DNA of 64,000 nt from a virus. Below are positions 48,788 to 56,333 of this stretch, in pieces. Below the pieces are notes generated by a model, which ran no database searches, was not told the origin of the DNA, and was given only the letters and a program-made list of their open reading frames with translations. The position numbers and the translations under genes were made by a program. Each line of letters starts with the position of its first letter. The first letter of the stretch is position 1. Where the stretch lies: positions 1-64,000 of the IMG/VR virus record IMGVR_UViG_3300047445_000186; one strand, given 5' to 3'.

Positions 48788-48815
48788 AAAGGGCCTACAA
48801 TGGCCCTTTCTTTTT
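48788..48815 (+). terminator. Terminator with TACAAT as its loop
   Basis: AAAGGGCC-TACAAT-GGCCCTTT then CTTTTTG. The six-base loop is exactly the -10 hexamer seen at the phage's other early promoters, so the element may end one operon and start the next (ATG at 48828). Confidence 0.75.
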
Positions 48816-48827
48816 GCGGGGGTGCGC

Positions 48828-49001
48828 ATGTTCATTGCAATGGTACAGGTTAGCGGAGTGTGGGAAGTCACAAGGTTCGAGACGGAAGAGAAGCTCATGG
48901 CCTGGGCTGTGGCCCGACCAGGAAGTGTGGACGACTACCACATCTACGAGGCGAAGCAAATCCGCGTAGAGGTGCAGGCGACTGCGAGCATCAAACGATG
49001 A
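48828..49001 (+). CDS. Hypothetical small protein
   Basis: A 57-residue protein (MFIAMVQVSGVWEVTRFETE...). The start is placed after the terminator; it overlaps the next gene by 4 bases. Unknown. Confidence 0.5.
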   Translation: MFIAMVQVSGVWEVTRFETEEKLMAWAVARPGSVDDYHIYEAKQIRVEVQATASIKR

Positions 49002-49279
49002 AGTTCTCGATTTGGTATCACATCAGGTACTCGCTGCCTGTTCAGTACGTGGATCTTTGGGCTTGGCAGTTCAGCAATTGGTACACCAAGACCCGAAAGA
49101 AGTTCGGTCGCTGGCTCGGCACCCGCTCGCTCACGAAGCGTATCTGGGCGCGGGTCTATCGGAAGTGGCTCGATGAAGGCGATGTGATTGTTCGCGTGAT
49201 CAATTGGCGGACAGCTTTGCTCGATCGCAAGGGCTATCAACGCGTTGCAGTCTCAGCCTGCTTCTGGATTTTCGACTGA
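48998..49279 (+). CDS. Hypothetical basic aromatic protein
   Basis: A 93-residue protein rich in Trp, Tyr and Arg (MKFSIWYHIRYSLPVQYVDL...), strongly basic in the middle. Starts in an ATGA overlap. Possibly membrane- or nucleic-acid-associated; unknown. Confidence 0.5.
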   Translation: MKFSIWYHIRYSLPVQYVDLWAWQFSNWYTKTRKKFGRWLGTRSLTKRIWARVYRKWLDEGDVIVRVINWRTALLDRKGYQRVAVSACFWIFD

Positions 49280-49315
49280 TCCCACACTCTGGTTCAGCGG
49301 CTCTTGGTTGAGCCG

Positions 49316-49321
49316 TACAAT
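49316..49321 (+). promoter_or_regulatory. TACAAT -10 element, likely leaderless start
   Basis: GCCGTACAATCAGAGG ends 6 bases before the ATG of the HD-Pnk gene. AGAGG is too close to the ATG to work as a normal ribosome site. Confidence 0.5.
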
Positions 49322-49327
49322 CAGAGG

Positions 49328-50479
49328 ATGGAAAAATTCGAACAATTTCTCGCCGAGTTCAAGCTCACACCGTACTGGGCCACGATGGTCAACACGGTGG
49401 AGGACTCCCCATGGCACCGTGAAGCGAACGTTGCGCTCCATACGGAGATGTCGCTCGAGCAATTCGACACGCGCTTCGCCGCGAACTACTCGCGACGCGA
49501 AGCTCTCGTTGGTCGCGTGGCGATCTTGTTCCACGACACTGGCAAGCCTTCCGCTGAAGAAGTTCTCGAAAAGAAGGACGGCTCTGGTGAGAAGTACCGT
49601 CGGTACGCGGGGCACGAGCAAGATTCGGCCGTGGCATTCCAAGAGTGCTACTTGACGATGAGTTCACTTCGCGCGCTCTTGACGCCTGAAGAAGCTCGCG
49701 CAATCCGCTGGATCATCGAGCATCACTTGCCGTACGGGTACAAGGACAAGCAGAAGCGTCAAGGTCTCGCTGTCGCCACGTGGCACGCGCTTTACACCGC
49801 GAACTGCCGGTACGAGTTGTTCTTCGATTGCCTTCGCTCTGATGCGGCGGGTCGGATCAGTGACGACATGGAAACAAAGCTCCAGAACGTCGAGGATTGG
49901 GTCGAAGAGTTCAAGAAGATCCCGACTGCTCGCACTGCCGCGTACCGTGAACAGATCGCGTTCCTCTTGATCGGTCCTTCTGGATCGGGTAAGAGCACGT
50001 ACGTTCGGCATGCGTCTCAGAACGGCGATGAGATCATCTCGTACGATGACTTGAAGGAACAGTTCTGGTACCACAAGGGCCAGGCTGAGGGCTTTGGCTT
50101 CAGCGTTCCTACTCGTCAAGAGCAGTACGATCTTGCGTGGGCTTACGCGAACGAGAACGAGTCTGAGTTCAAGAAGTTCTCCGATGCGATCGTGGCGGCT
50201 CAGTTCGAAATGGCCTCGAAGTCTGGAGCGAACGTGTTCGTGGACATGGTGAACGCGTCCAAGAAGAAGCGTGCAAAGTTCGTGGATCTTGCGAACAGGT
50301 TCAAGTTCCGCGTCGTTGCAGTCGAGTTCTGGAACCCGCTCGATGAGTTGATCCGTCGTCAGAAGACGCGGCCTGACAAGTCGGTACCGCCAGGTGCGGT
50401 GAAGCAGCAGCTTTACGCGATCGGTGGAGCATGGCTCGGATCTGAAGTCGATCGTGTCGAGTTGGTACTGCCGACCTGA
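49328..50479 (+). CDS. HD-Pnk-type nucleic acid end-healing enzyme
   Basis: A 383-residue two-domain protein. N-terminal HD phosphoesterase: H30, the H69-D70 pair in ILFHDTGKP, H96 (GHEQDS), H132-H133 and D172 (RSDAAGR). C-terminal P-loop kinase: GPSGSGKST (216-224), D-rich VFVDMVNASKKKRAKF, a lid with RRQKTRP and PPGAV near the end. This is the order of bacterial HD-Pnk enzymes, which remove 2-prime,3-prime-cyclic or 3-prime phosphates and phosphorylate 5-prime ends. It would serve the role of T4 Pnkp in repairing RNA cut by host defence nucleases. The N-terminus MEKFEQFLAEFK resembles a CTS, but the promoter is early-type. No RNA ligase lies next to it. Confidence 0.75.
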   Translation: MEKFEQFLAEFKLTPYWATMVNTVEDSPWHREANVALHTEMSLEQFDTRFAANYSRREALVGRVAILFHDTGKPSAEEVLEKKDGSGEKYRRYAGHEQDSAVAFQECYLTMSSLRALLTPEEARAIRWIIEHHLPYGYKDKQKRQGLAVATWHALYTANCRYELFFDCLRSDAAGRISDDMETKLQNVEDWVEEFKKIPTARTAAYREQIAFLLIGPSGSGKSTYVRHASQNGDEIISYDDLKEQFWYHKGQAEGFGFSVPTRQEQYDLAWAYANENESEFKKFSDAIVAAQFEMASKSGANVFVDMVNASKKKRAKFVDLANRFKFRVVAVEFWNPLDELIRRQKTRPDKSVPPGAVKQQLYAIGGAWLGSEVDRVELVLPT

Positions 50480-50505
50480 CATCGTTCGGCTCACTCAGAA
50501 CGCAC

Positions 50506-50532
50506 AGGGGACCCGAAGGTCCCCTTCTTGTT
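50506..50532 (+). terminator. Rho-independent terminator
   Basis: AGGGGACC-CGAA-GGTCCCCT, then TCTTGTTT. Confidence 0.9.
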
Positions 50533-50665
50533 TAGCTAAACACCGATCCCTCTGCCTCGCACCGGCGCCCTCTCGTGTCGCCATGATTTCTGGCCAGACC
50601 GCGGATTCTCCGCGCTGGAAGTTCAACATCCTGATCCAAACACTCGGGTGTAACTTGTAACGATC

Positions 50666-50705
50666 TCTGTTACAATTACTACATCTTGTTGCAAATTGTA
50701 ACAGA
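50666..50705 (+). promoter_or_regulatory. 12-bp perfect inverted repeat around TACAAT
   Basis: TCTGTTACAATT (50666-50677) and AATTGTAACAGA (50694-50705) are exact reverse complements with a 16-base spacer. The left arm contains TACAAT (50671-50676). Two further TGTAAC copies lie just upstream (from about 50650). Confidence 0.65.
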
Positions 50706-50736
50706 TACACGAAGTCAACCTGACGGCGGTTTCCGC

Positions 50737-50742
50737 TAAATA
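50737..50742 (+). promoter_or_regulatory. Late promoter core TAAATA upstream of gp32
   Basis: CCGCTAAATAGACAG lies 69 bases before the gp32 start; together with the upstream TACAAT box, gp32 seems to have both early/middle and late promoters. Confidence 0.6.
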
Positions 50743-50810
50743 GACAGCCGAACATTCAGTTCGCAATCTTGTCACTTTGACTATTTGAATTTTTACGGAG
50801 TTTTGAAATC

Positions 50811-51731
50811 ATGGCAACCAAGCGTTCACTGGCCGATCTGGCCGCAGCATTCACATCCAAGACCAACGAAGGTGGTGGCGGAAACGCAACGTGGAAGCTG
50901 TTCTTCCCTTTCTGGAAGGCTGAAGTCGAGACCGTTTCTACGGTTCGTTTCCTCCCAGACAACGACGGTGAGAACCCAATGGGCTTCCTCGTCGAAAACC
51001 TCACCCACGAATTGAATATCAACGGCAAGCGCGAAAAGGTCGCATGCTTGAAGATGTTCGGCGAAGCCTGCCCAATCTGCGAACTGTCCTCGCGTTTCTA
51101 CGACAAGAACAGCGCAGAGCACAACGAAGAACTCGGCAAGCAGTTCTATCGCAAGAAGAGCTACATCGGCCAAGTCCTCGTTCTCGAAACCCCAATCGAG
51201 CACGATGCTGAGCAGATGGTGAAGCTCATCGAATTCGGTCCGCAAGTGTTCAAGCAAATCCAAGCTGCTTTCCAAAGCGGTGACCTGGAAGAAGCTCCTT
51301 ACGAACTGAAGGGTGGATACAACTTCCGCTTCCGCAAGACGAAGACCGGCTCTGGCCAGAATTCGTACACCACGTCGAACTTCGCTCCGAAGCAGACCGA
51401 CGTGTCGGACCAGATTCTGGAAAGCATCACGCTTTACAACCTGGCCGAGTACCGCACCGCAAAGGTCGATCGCGCTGCTGTTGAAGCAATGCTGATCGCT
51501 GCCCAAACCGGTGGCACGTACGAAGCAGCTGGTTCCGCAGCTCCTGCTGCTGGTCTCCAACTGAACAAGAAGTCGGCTGCAGCTCCTGCTCCTGCCGCTT
51601 CTGATGACGGTGATGTCGCAGCTCCTGCTGCCGCGCCAGCCGCTGCACCTGCTGAAGGTGGCGCGAAGCTCAGCGTAGTCGAACAACTGCGTGCACGTGC
51701 TGCCGCAGCCAAGGCCGCTCAACAAGCCTAA
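50811..51731 (+). CDS. gp32: Single-stranded DNA-binding protein gp32
   Basis: A 306-residue protein (T4 gp32 is 301). A basic N-terminal cooperativity region (TKRSLADLAAAF) is followed by the OB-fold core with the zinc site H63...C75, C84, C87 (in KVACLKMFGEACPICEL), then FYDKNSAEHNEELGKQ and YRKKSYIGQVLVLE. The C-terminal tail is unusual: long Ala/Pro-rich repeats and a helix ending LRARAAAAKAAQQA, where T4 has a short acidic tail. gp32 coats single strands in replication and recombination with UvsX/UvsY, encoded directly downstream. Confidence 0.9.
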   Translation: MATKRSLADLAAAFTSKTNEGGGGNATWKLFFPFWKAEVETVSTVRFLPDNDGENPMGFLVENLTHELNINGKREKVACLKMFGEACPICELSSRFYDKNSAEHNEELGKQFYRKKSYIGQVLVLETPIEHDAEQMVKLIEFGPQVFKQIQAAFQSGDLEEAPYELKGGYNFRFRKTKTGSGQNSYTTSNFAPKQTDVSDQILESITLYNLAEYRTAKVDRAAVEAMLIAAQTGGTYEAAGSAAPAAGLQLNKKSAAAPAPAASDDGDVAAPAAAPAAAPAEGGAKLSVVEQLRARAAAAKAAQQA

Positions 51732-51750
51732 GCTTGTAAGTTGAATGTTC

Positions 51751-51782
51751 GGAAGGATCCTTCGTGGTCCTTCCGCTTTTTC
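51751..51782 (+). terminator. Rho-independent terminator after gp32
   Basis: GGAAGGATCC-TTCGT-GGTCCTTCC with one bulge, then GCTTTTTC. Confidence 0.8.
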
Positions 51783-51798
51783 ATTTCCAAAGGAAAAT

Positions 51799-52863
51799 AT
51801 GGGACTCAAATTTCTTGCTCAGTTCAAGAAGGACGTCGCCAAGCTCGACACCGTAGGTGTTGGTATCAAGACCGTTGAAGAATGGTTGAGTACCGGCAAT
51901 TACGCGTTGAATCGAGCCTTGTCTGGCGACTTCATGAAGGGCGTGCCACTCAGCAAGCTCACTCTGTTCGCAGGTCCATCGGGCTCTGGTAAGTCGTTCA
52001 TCGCCTCGAATCTCGCTCTCCAAGCGCAGAAGGAAGGCTATCACGTTCTGTACCTCGACTCGGAACACGCGATTGACGTTGACTACCTGAGCAAAATCGG
52101 TGTTGACGTTTCGGAAGAAGCTCTCACGTACCTGTCGGTCACTACGATCGAAGACGTGAACAGCGTTCTGTCTGACTTCTTCAGTGCGTACAAGAAGGAA
52201 GTTGGCAAGGACAACATGACTGGTCAGAAGACCATGATCGTGCTGGACTCGCTCGCGATGCTTTCGTCTGCAACTGAAATCGAAAATTACGACAAGGGCG
52301 TGATCAAGGGTGACCAAGGTCAGCTCGCCAAGCGTCGTAAAGCAATGCTTCGTCTGGCCGTTGGTAACATCGGTCGTCTGCCAATCTCGATGATCATCAC
52401 CGATCACGTGTACCCGCAAGACATCATGATGGGCGATGGCGCATGGGCGATCACGAACTCTACGAAGTTCTCGGTCTCCATCATCGGCATCGTCACGAAG
52501 CTGAAGCTCAAGGAAGAAGGCGCCGTCACTGGTGTTCGCATGCGATTCGAAACGTACAAGAGCCGCTTTGCGAAGCTCGGTACGAAGGTCGAACTCGAAG
52601 TGCCGTACAACAAGGGGATGTCTCCTTTCTCTGGCCTGATTGAACTCCTCGAAGAGATGAGTGTGATCGCCAAGGGTACGCAGCCAGGTGAGAAGACGAA
52701 GTTCATCGGGAACGTGAACGGTGAACGGATCGTGTTCAAGGAAAGCGAGATCACAACTGAGATCGCTGAGAAGCTCTTGAAGCATCCATCGTGCCAGCCA
52801 ATGCTGACTCGTGGCGCTGAACCAGAGCCGACCGCTGAAGAGCTCGACAAGATCGAAGACTAA
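51799..52863 (+). CDS. uvsX: RecA-like recombinase UvsX
   Basis: A 354-residue strand-exchange protein (T4 UvsX is 391). Walker A GPSGSGKS (about 68-75), Walker B MIVLDSLAM (about 147-155), the substrate-binding LYLDSEHAID region and DNA loop residues around 190-205 are visible. It drives recombination-dependent replication with gp32 and UvsY. The ATG after AAAGGAAAAT is chosen; a longer in-frame start would lie in the gp32 terminator. Confidence 0.93.
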   Translation: MGLKFLAQFKKDVAKLDTVGVGIKTVEEWLSTGNYALNRALSGDFMKGVPLSKLTLFAGPSGSGKSFIASNLALQAQKEGYHVLYLDSEHAIDVDYLSKIGVDVSEEALTYLSVTTIEDVNSVLSDFFSAYKKEVGKDNMTGQKTMIVLDSLAMLSSATEIENYDKGVIKGDQGQLAKRRKAMLRLAVGNIGRLPISMIITDHVYPQDIMMGDGAWAITNSTKFSVSIIGIVTKLKLKEEGAVTGVRMRFETYKSRFAKLGTKVELEVPYNKGMSPFSGLIELLEEMSVIAKGTQPGEKTKFIGNVNGERIVFKESEITTEIAEKLLKHPSCQPMLTRGAEPEPTAEELDKIED

Positions 52864-52868
52864 ACCAA

Positions 52869-52890
52869 GGGAGGCTTCGGCCTCCCGCTT
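52869..52890 (+). terminator. Hairpin after uvsX, weak terminator
   Basis: GGGAGGC-TTCG-GCCTCCC followed by GCTTAAAAAG; no real T-tract, so read-through is likely. Confidence 0.6.
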
Positions 52891-52905
52891 AAAAAGAGAA
52901 TTGAA

Positions 52906-53124
52906 ATGAACCCATCTGCAACACACAGCTACAACGCATCGATCACCGTTCAAATCGCCGTCGGCGGTTTCATCGTCTCGTACCCAAAGTACGAAGAAGG
53001 TGTGGAGTACCCAGTGTACGTCCAAGAAGTCGCGACCTCGATCGGCAAGGCAATGCGTCTCGTGAAGACCGCGGCTGAGCAATTCAGCCTGGTCAAGAAG
53101 ACGGCTGACGACGCTGCTGAGTAA
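52906..53124 (+). CDS. Hypothetical protein
   Basis: A 72-residue protein (MNPSATHSYNASITVQIAVG...) with an N-terminal beta pair and a C-terminal helix rich in Lys and Ala. It lies between uvsX and the Acb2-like gene and its stop overlaps the next start. Unknown. Confidence 0.6.
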   Translation: MNPSATHSYNASITVQIAVGGFIVSYPKYEEGVEYPVYVQEVATSIGKAMRLVKTAAEQFSLVKKTADDAAE

Positions 53125-53318
53125 TGGAGCGCTATCAACTCCGGGTTATGGCTGAGAAAGCCGATCTGGACGTGCGTCTCGATCTACTCACGAAGTACAT
53201 CGACTCGAACCCACAGTACTTACGGATGGATGAGGAACAACAGGACCTTCTGGTGCGGCAACGCATGATCATGGAAGAGTACGCTGAAGTTCTCTCTGAG
53301 CGCATCAACACGTTCTGA
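53124..53318 (+). CDS. Acb2-like anti-CBASS hairpin protein (candidate)
   Basis: A 64-residue all-helical protein. It follows the pattern of the Acb2/Tad1-hairpin family (T4 Vs.4 type): QLRVMAEKADLD at 5-16, a helical turn with I26, then LLVRQRMIMEEYAEVLSERI at 42-61. Acb2 proteins are sponges that bind CBASS cyclic oligonucleotides and block defence. Length and spacing of the conserved Q-R-V, E-K-x-x-L and M-x-x-Y-x-x-x-L-x-x-R-I positions fit. The match is by eye and short, so it remains a candidate. Confidence 0.65.
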   Translation: MERYQLRVMAEKADLDVRLDLLTKYIDSNPQYLRMDEEQQDLLVRQRMIMEEYAEVLSERINTF

Positions 53319-53344
53319 TCCCACGGCTGATAGGCCGTTCCCTT

Positions 53345-53384
53345 AGGCATCGTTACAATTGAACTTCAACTTGTAACGGTGCCT
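53345..53384 (+). promoter_or_regulatory. 13-bp inverted repeat containing GTTACAATTG promoter
   Basis: AGGCATCGTTACA (53345-53357) and TGTAACGGTGCCT (53372-53384) pair with a single G.T mismatch and a 14-base loop, followed by TTCTCG. TACAAT (53354-53359) spans the left arm and loop. The element could be a terminator, an operator, or both, upstream of the uvsY-like gene. Confidence 0.6.
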
Positions 53385-53398
53385 TTCTCGTCTCTGCA

Positions 53399-53878
53399 AT
53401 GGAAAAACAAAGAATCAATCTGTTCGCTCTCGGAACAAAGAACGAGGAGTACATGGCTGAACTCCCGACGTTCTTCGAGCAGTGGGCACAGGAAATCGAA
53501 GAGGCGGCACCGATCTTTGAAATGGAAGGCGTGCGTCTCGAAAAGCTCGCATCTGCTCTTCCACATCATCAGTTCTTCTACGCAGGTCGTGCTCAAGAAG
53601 CTCGGGCTGTTGTGAAGTGGCTCGAAATCTCGAAGGCCCAGAAGGAATCTCGGCACGTCAAGAATTACAACAACCAACCTCGCGCTCTTGGCGTGAAGGA
53701 ACAGTCGCTGTACATCCAAGGCGAGAAGGACGTCGTCGAGCTGAATCAACTGATCGTTGAAGCGAATTTGAAACAACAACAATTTGACGAGATCGTCGAG
53801 GCCATCAAGCAGATGGGCTGGATGCTCGGTCACATCACAAAGCTTCGTGTCGCAGAAATGCAGGACGCGATCATTTAA
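53399..53878 (+). CDS. uvsY: UvsY-like recombination mediator
   Basis: A 159-residue helical protein. Its middle and end follow UvsY: FYAGRAQEARAVVKWLEISK..K, a linker, YIQGEKDVVELNQLIVE, then EIVEAIKQMGWMLGHITKLR. T4 UvsY (137 residues) loads UvsX on gp32-coated DNA, and the gene lies between uvsX and uvsW. No Shine-Dalgarno is visible before the ATG. Called from context and pattern, as sequence identity to T4 is low. Confidence 0.7.
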   Translation: MEKQRINLFALGTKNEEYMAELPTFFEQWAQEIEEAAPIFEMEGVRLEKLASALPHHQFFYAGRAQEARAVVKWLEISKAQKESRHVKNYNNQPRALGVKEQSLYIQGEKDVVELNQLIVEANLKQQQFDEIVEAIKQMGWMLGHITKLRVAEMQDAII

Positions 53879-54165
53879 TGGCAACCATCTCTAACTTCGG
53901 CGCCAGCACAATGGCCGCTTCGTCAGATCCAATCGCAGTGATCGGGTACAAGGACGAAGACATTTATCTCGTTCTGAATCTGCATGAGAACGGACAAGCT
54001 GTGAAGCTAACGTTCGAGCCAGAATCGACGATCAGCAATCTCGAAACCGTTCGCGTGAACATGCTCATGATGATGCTTGCTGGTGCAGCAATCACGGCTG
54101 AGAGCACGATGAAATACATCCGTGCAAAGAACCTCGAGCGCCATTTCCGTTTCAGTGCTCCATGA
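53878..54165 (+). CDS. Hypothetical protein
   Basis: A 95-residue protein overlapping its neighbours by 1-4 bases. Its first residues MATISNFG resemble the tube protein start MATLSNFG, but nothing else does. Unknown. Confidence 0.6.
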   Translation: MATISNFGASTMAASSDPIAVIGYKDEDIYLVLNLHENGQAVKLTFEPESTISNLETVRVNMLMMMLAGAAITAESTMKYIRAKNLERHFRFSAP

Positions 54166-55565
54166 AGACGGCGCACATTTGGGTACGCGACGAAGTGTAC
54201 ATGACTGTCGCCGGCATTGAGCCGAGCGAGCACCAGTTCTTCTGGGTGAAGTACGGCATTGAGGTCGAAGGTTCGTTCTACATGCCAGCTCGCAAGCTCG
54301 GTCGCTGGGATGGCAAGCTTCGGTACTACGAGAAGACTGGGAAGGTCTTCCTGCGTTTCCTGGCCGACATCATTCCGTTCCTCGAGAAGTGGGGATACAC
54401 GGTCGAGCTCCATGATGAGCGTCGCCCAATGAAGCTCGTCGAAGGCCGTCTGCACAAGGACTGGTTCCAAGGGAAGTCACAGGTTCCGATCGAGATCCGA
54501 CCGTATCAAGTTGAAGCTGTGAATGCAGCGCTTGACGCAACATCTGGGTTCGTGATCGCGGCGACGGGTGCTGGCAAGACGATCATGGTTGCGGGTCTCT
54601 GTGACGTTGTCGGCTCTGAAGGGTTCCGCTCGATCACGATCGTTCCATCCGCCGACTTGGTTGAACAGACCTCAGCAACGTTCAAGCTGTGCAACATCGA
54701 GCATGGCACGTACTCTGGCGCGAAGAAAGAAATCTACGCACCACACGTGATCGCAACATGGCAATCGCTGCAGAACAATCCGCACGTGATGGAAGACTTT
54801 CAGGTCGCGATCGTTGACGAAGCGCATGGTGCGAAGGCGAACACGATTGGCGATCTGCTCACGAACCACGGGAAGCACATTGGTTATCGTTTCGGCTTCA
54901 CTGGAACATGGCCAAAGCCAGAGACCGATCAGTACACGCTGCGTGGAACGATTGGTGAGAAGCTCTTTGAGATCAGCGCAGCCGATCTGATTCAGATGGG
55001 TTACCTTGCGAATTTGGAAATTCAACCTGTTGAAATCCAAGAGAAGGTCGGCGAAGACTTCCCTGATTACGCATCTGAAAAGGCGTACACGTCGAAGAGC
55101 AAGGAGCGCCTCGAGTTCCTTGCTGACTTGGTGATCGCTCGTGCTGCAGAGCACGGGAACACTCTGGTCCTCGTGAACTCGATCAAGCAAGGTCAGCAGC
55201 TCCAGAAGCTCGTGAAAGATTCGATCTTCCTGTGTGGCTCAGATGAAACCGAAGTGCGAGCTGAATGGTACTCAACGTTCGATAAACGAGATGATCTGAT
55301 CGTCTTTGCGACAGCCGGAATTGCGTCCACGGGTATCTCGATCGATCGCGTGTTCCATCTGATGCTGATCGACTCGGGCAAGTCGTTCGTTCGCGCCATT
55401 CAGTCGATTGGCCGTGGTCTCCGCAAGGGCCGTGACAAGGACTTCGTGTACGTGACTGACGTTTACTCGTCGCTGAAGTGGGGCAAGAAGCATGCCAAGG
55501 AGCGCGCAAAGTTCTACAAGGAAGCGCACTATCCAATCAACAAGGTAATGAAAGCAAAACTGTAA
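54162..55565 (+). CDS. uvsW: DNA helicase UvsW
   Basis: A 467-residue SF2 helicase (T4 UvsW is 503). An N-terminal substrate domain (about 1-110) precedes the helicase core: IRPYQVEAV (Q motif-like, 112-120), Walker A ATGAGKT (134-140), DEAHG (motif II, about 222-226), GFTGTWP (motif III) and the C-terminal AIQSIGRGLRKG (motif VI). UvsW unwinds branched DNA and R-loops and shuts off origin replication. It lies directly behind uvsY-like, as part of a recombination cassette. Confidence 0.92.
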   Translation: MKTAHIWVRDEVYMTVAGIEPSEHQFFWVKYGIEVEGSFYMPARKLGRWDGKLRYYEKTGKVFLRFLADIIPFLEKWGYTVELHDERRPMKLVEGRLHKDWFQGKSQVPIEIRPYQVEAVNAALDATSGFVIAATGAGKTIMVAGLCDVVGSEGFRSITIVPSADLVEQTSATFKLCNIEHGTYSGAKKEIYAPHVIATWQSLQNNPHVMEDFQVAIVDEAHGAKANTIGDLLTNHGKHIGYRFGFTGTWPKPETDQYTLRGTIGEKLFEISAADLIQMGYLANLEIQPVEIQEKVGEDFPDYASEKAYTSKSKERLEFLADLVIARAAEHGNTLVLVNSIKQGQQLQKLVKDSIFLCGSDETEVRAEWYSTFDKRDDLIVFATAGIASTGISIDRVFHLMLIDSGKSFVRAIQSIGRGLRKGRDKDFVYVTDVYSSLKWGKKHAKERAKFYKEAHYPINKVMKAKL

Positions 55566-55738
55566 TGGACCAAAATATTATTCACCACATTTTGAACACA
55601 TTTGACGAGGTGAAGGATGCGAGCAATGGCCGTCGTTTGAAGCTCAGTGATGAGGTTATCGCCACACTAACATCTGCAGCGATAATTCGAGAAACATATG
55701 GGTGGTATGAAGAACGTGACAACAATCGTGGTGCATAA
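55565..55738 (+). CDS. Hypothetical small protein
   Basis: A 57-residue helical protein (MDQNIIHHILNTFDEVKDAS...). The start overlaps the uvsW stop. Position just after uvsW recalls the small UvsW.1 of T4, but similarity cannot be judged by eye. Unknown. Confidence 0.55.
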   Translation: MDQNIIHHILNTFDEVKDASNGRRLKLSDEVIATLTSAAIIRETYGWYEERDNNRGA

Positions 55739-56112
55739 TGCGAGCTAAAATTCTTGAACTGAACGTGCCGAACAAGAACGGCCGCATTTACACGACTGAG
55801 GCTGTCCAGGCCGCGATCGAGCAGACCAAGGGCCGTGACATCTTCGGCTCCATTGGATATCCCGATGACTTCAATGGCACGGTCAATCTGGAACGTGTCT
55901 CGCACCGCGCTGTGAATATCCGCATCGAAGACGGTGACGTGTTCGCTGACATCAAGATCATGAACACCCCGAACGGGAAGATCTTGAAGCAACTCGAAGG
56001 CGCTGATGTTCCTCTCCATTTCCGACCAGCCGGCTTTGCGAACATCGCAGCAGACGGCACGGTTTCCGATTACCAAATTATCAGCATCGATGTGGTGCAT
56101 GACCCAGCATGA
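55738..56112 (+). CDS. Catalytically dead gp21-like (prohead protease fold) protein
   Basis: A 124-residue protein aligning with the core of this phage's gp21: NKNGRIYTTEAV (12-23) with gp21 NGNGRVYPVNEI, GSIGYPDDF (37-45) with GELNHPDSL, NLERVSHRAV (50-59) with NLANVSHAIT, IMNTPNGKIL (74-83) with LLNTPAGNIA. The catalytic His (gp21 H72) is Tyr41 and the serine pair (S125/S126) is Arg96-Pro97, so it should not be a protease. It lies in the recombination region, not the head cassette. It could be a regulator of gp21, a substrate-binding adaptor or a repurposed fold. Confidence 0.65.
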   Translation: MRAKILELNVPNKNGRIYTTEAVQAAIEQTKGRDIFGSIGYPDDFNGTVNLERVSHRAVNIRIEDGDVFADIKIMNTPNGKILKQLEGADVPLHFRPAGFANIAADGTVSDYQIISIDVVHDPA

Positions 56113-56333
56113 CAGCTGATGAATTCTTTGAATGCCGGCCTGGCGATACGGTTCGCCTGAACTGTGAACTCTGGTTCGGCAACGGACATGATAAAGAGAA
56201 GACGGTTCTTGTAGAAAGTACTCCATTCACGGTTATCCGAGGACACCTCGGCTTTTACAACTATTACCTGTACGTCGAGACCGAAGACAAGGTTCCGTAC
56301 AAACTGCAATATCAATCTTTGGAACGCGTATGA
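56109..56333 (+). CDS. Hypothetical protein
   Basis: A 74-residue beta-rich protein (MTADEFFECRPGDTVRLNCE...), with a short SH3-like barrel pattern. Overlaps on both sides. Unknown. Confidence 0.6.
   Translation: MTADEFFECRPGDTVRLNCELWFGNGHDKEKTVLVESTPFTVIRGHLGFYNYYLYVETEDKVPYKLQYQSLERV

Larger units (their letters stand above)
50533..50810 (+). other. Non-coding regulatory region upstream of gp32
   Basis: About 280 bases with no convincing gene. It holds the hairpin CGCGGA-TTC-TCCGCG (50600-50614), four GTTACA/TGTAAC half-sites at 50.65-50.70 kb, a TACAAT box in a 12-bp inverted repeat, a late core TAAATA and the gp32 ribosome region. The density of symmetric elements suggests a control region or possibly an origin. 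Confidence 0.55.

Noticed and set aside
50583-50660. 25-codon frame upstream of gp32
   Set aside because: No ribosome site and it runs into the TGTAAC repeat region; more likely non-coding.
53878-53901. N-terminus MATISNFG similar to tail tube MATLSNFG
   Set aside because: Only eight residues match, and nothing further in the protein follows the tube fold.
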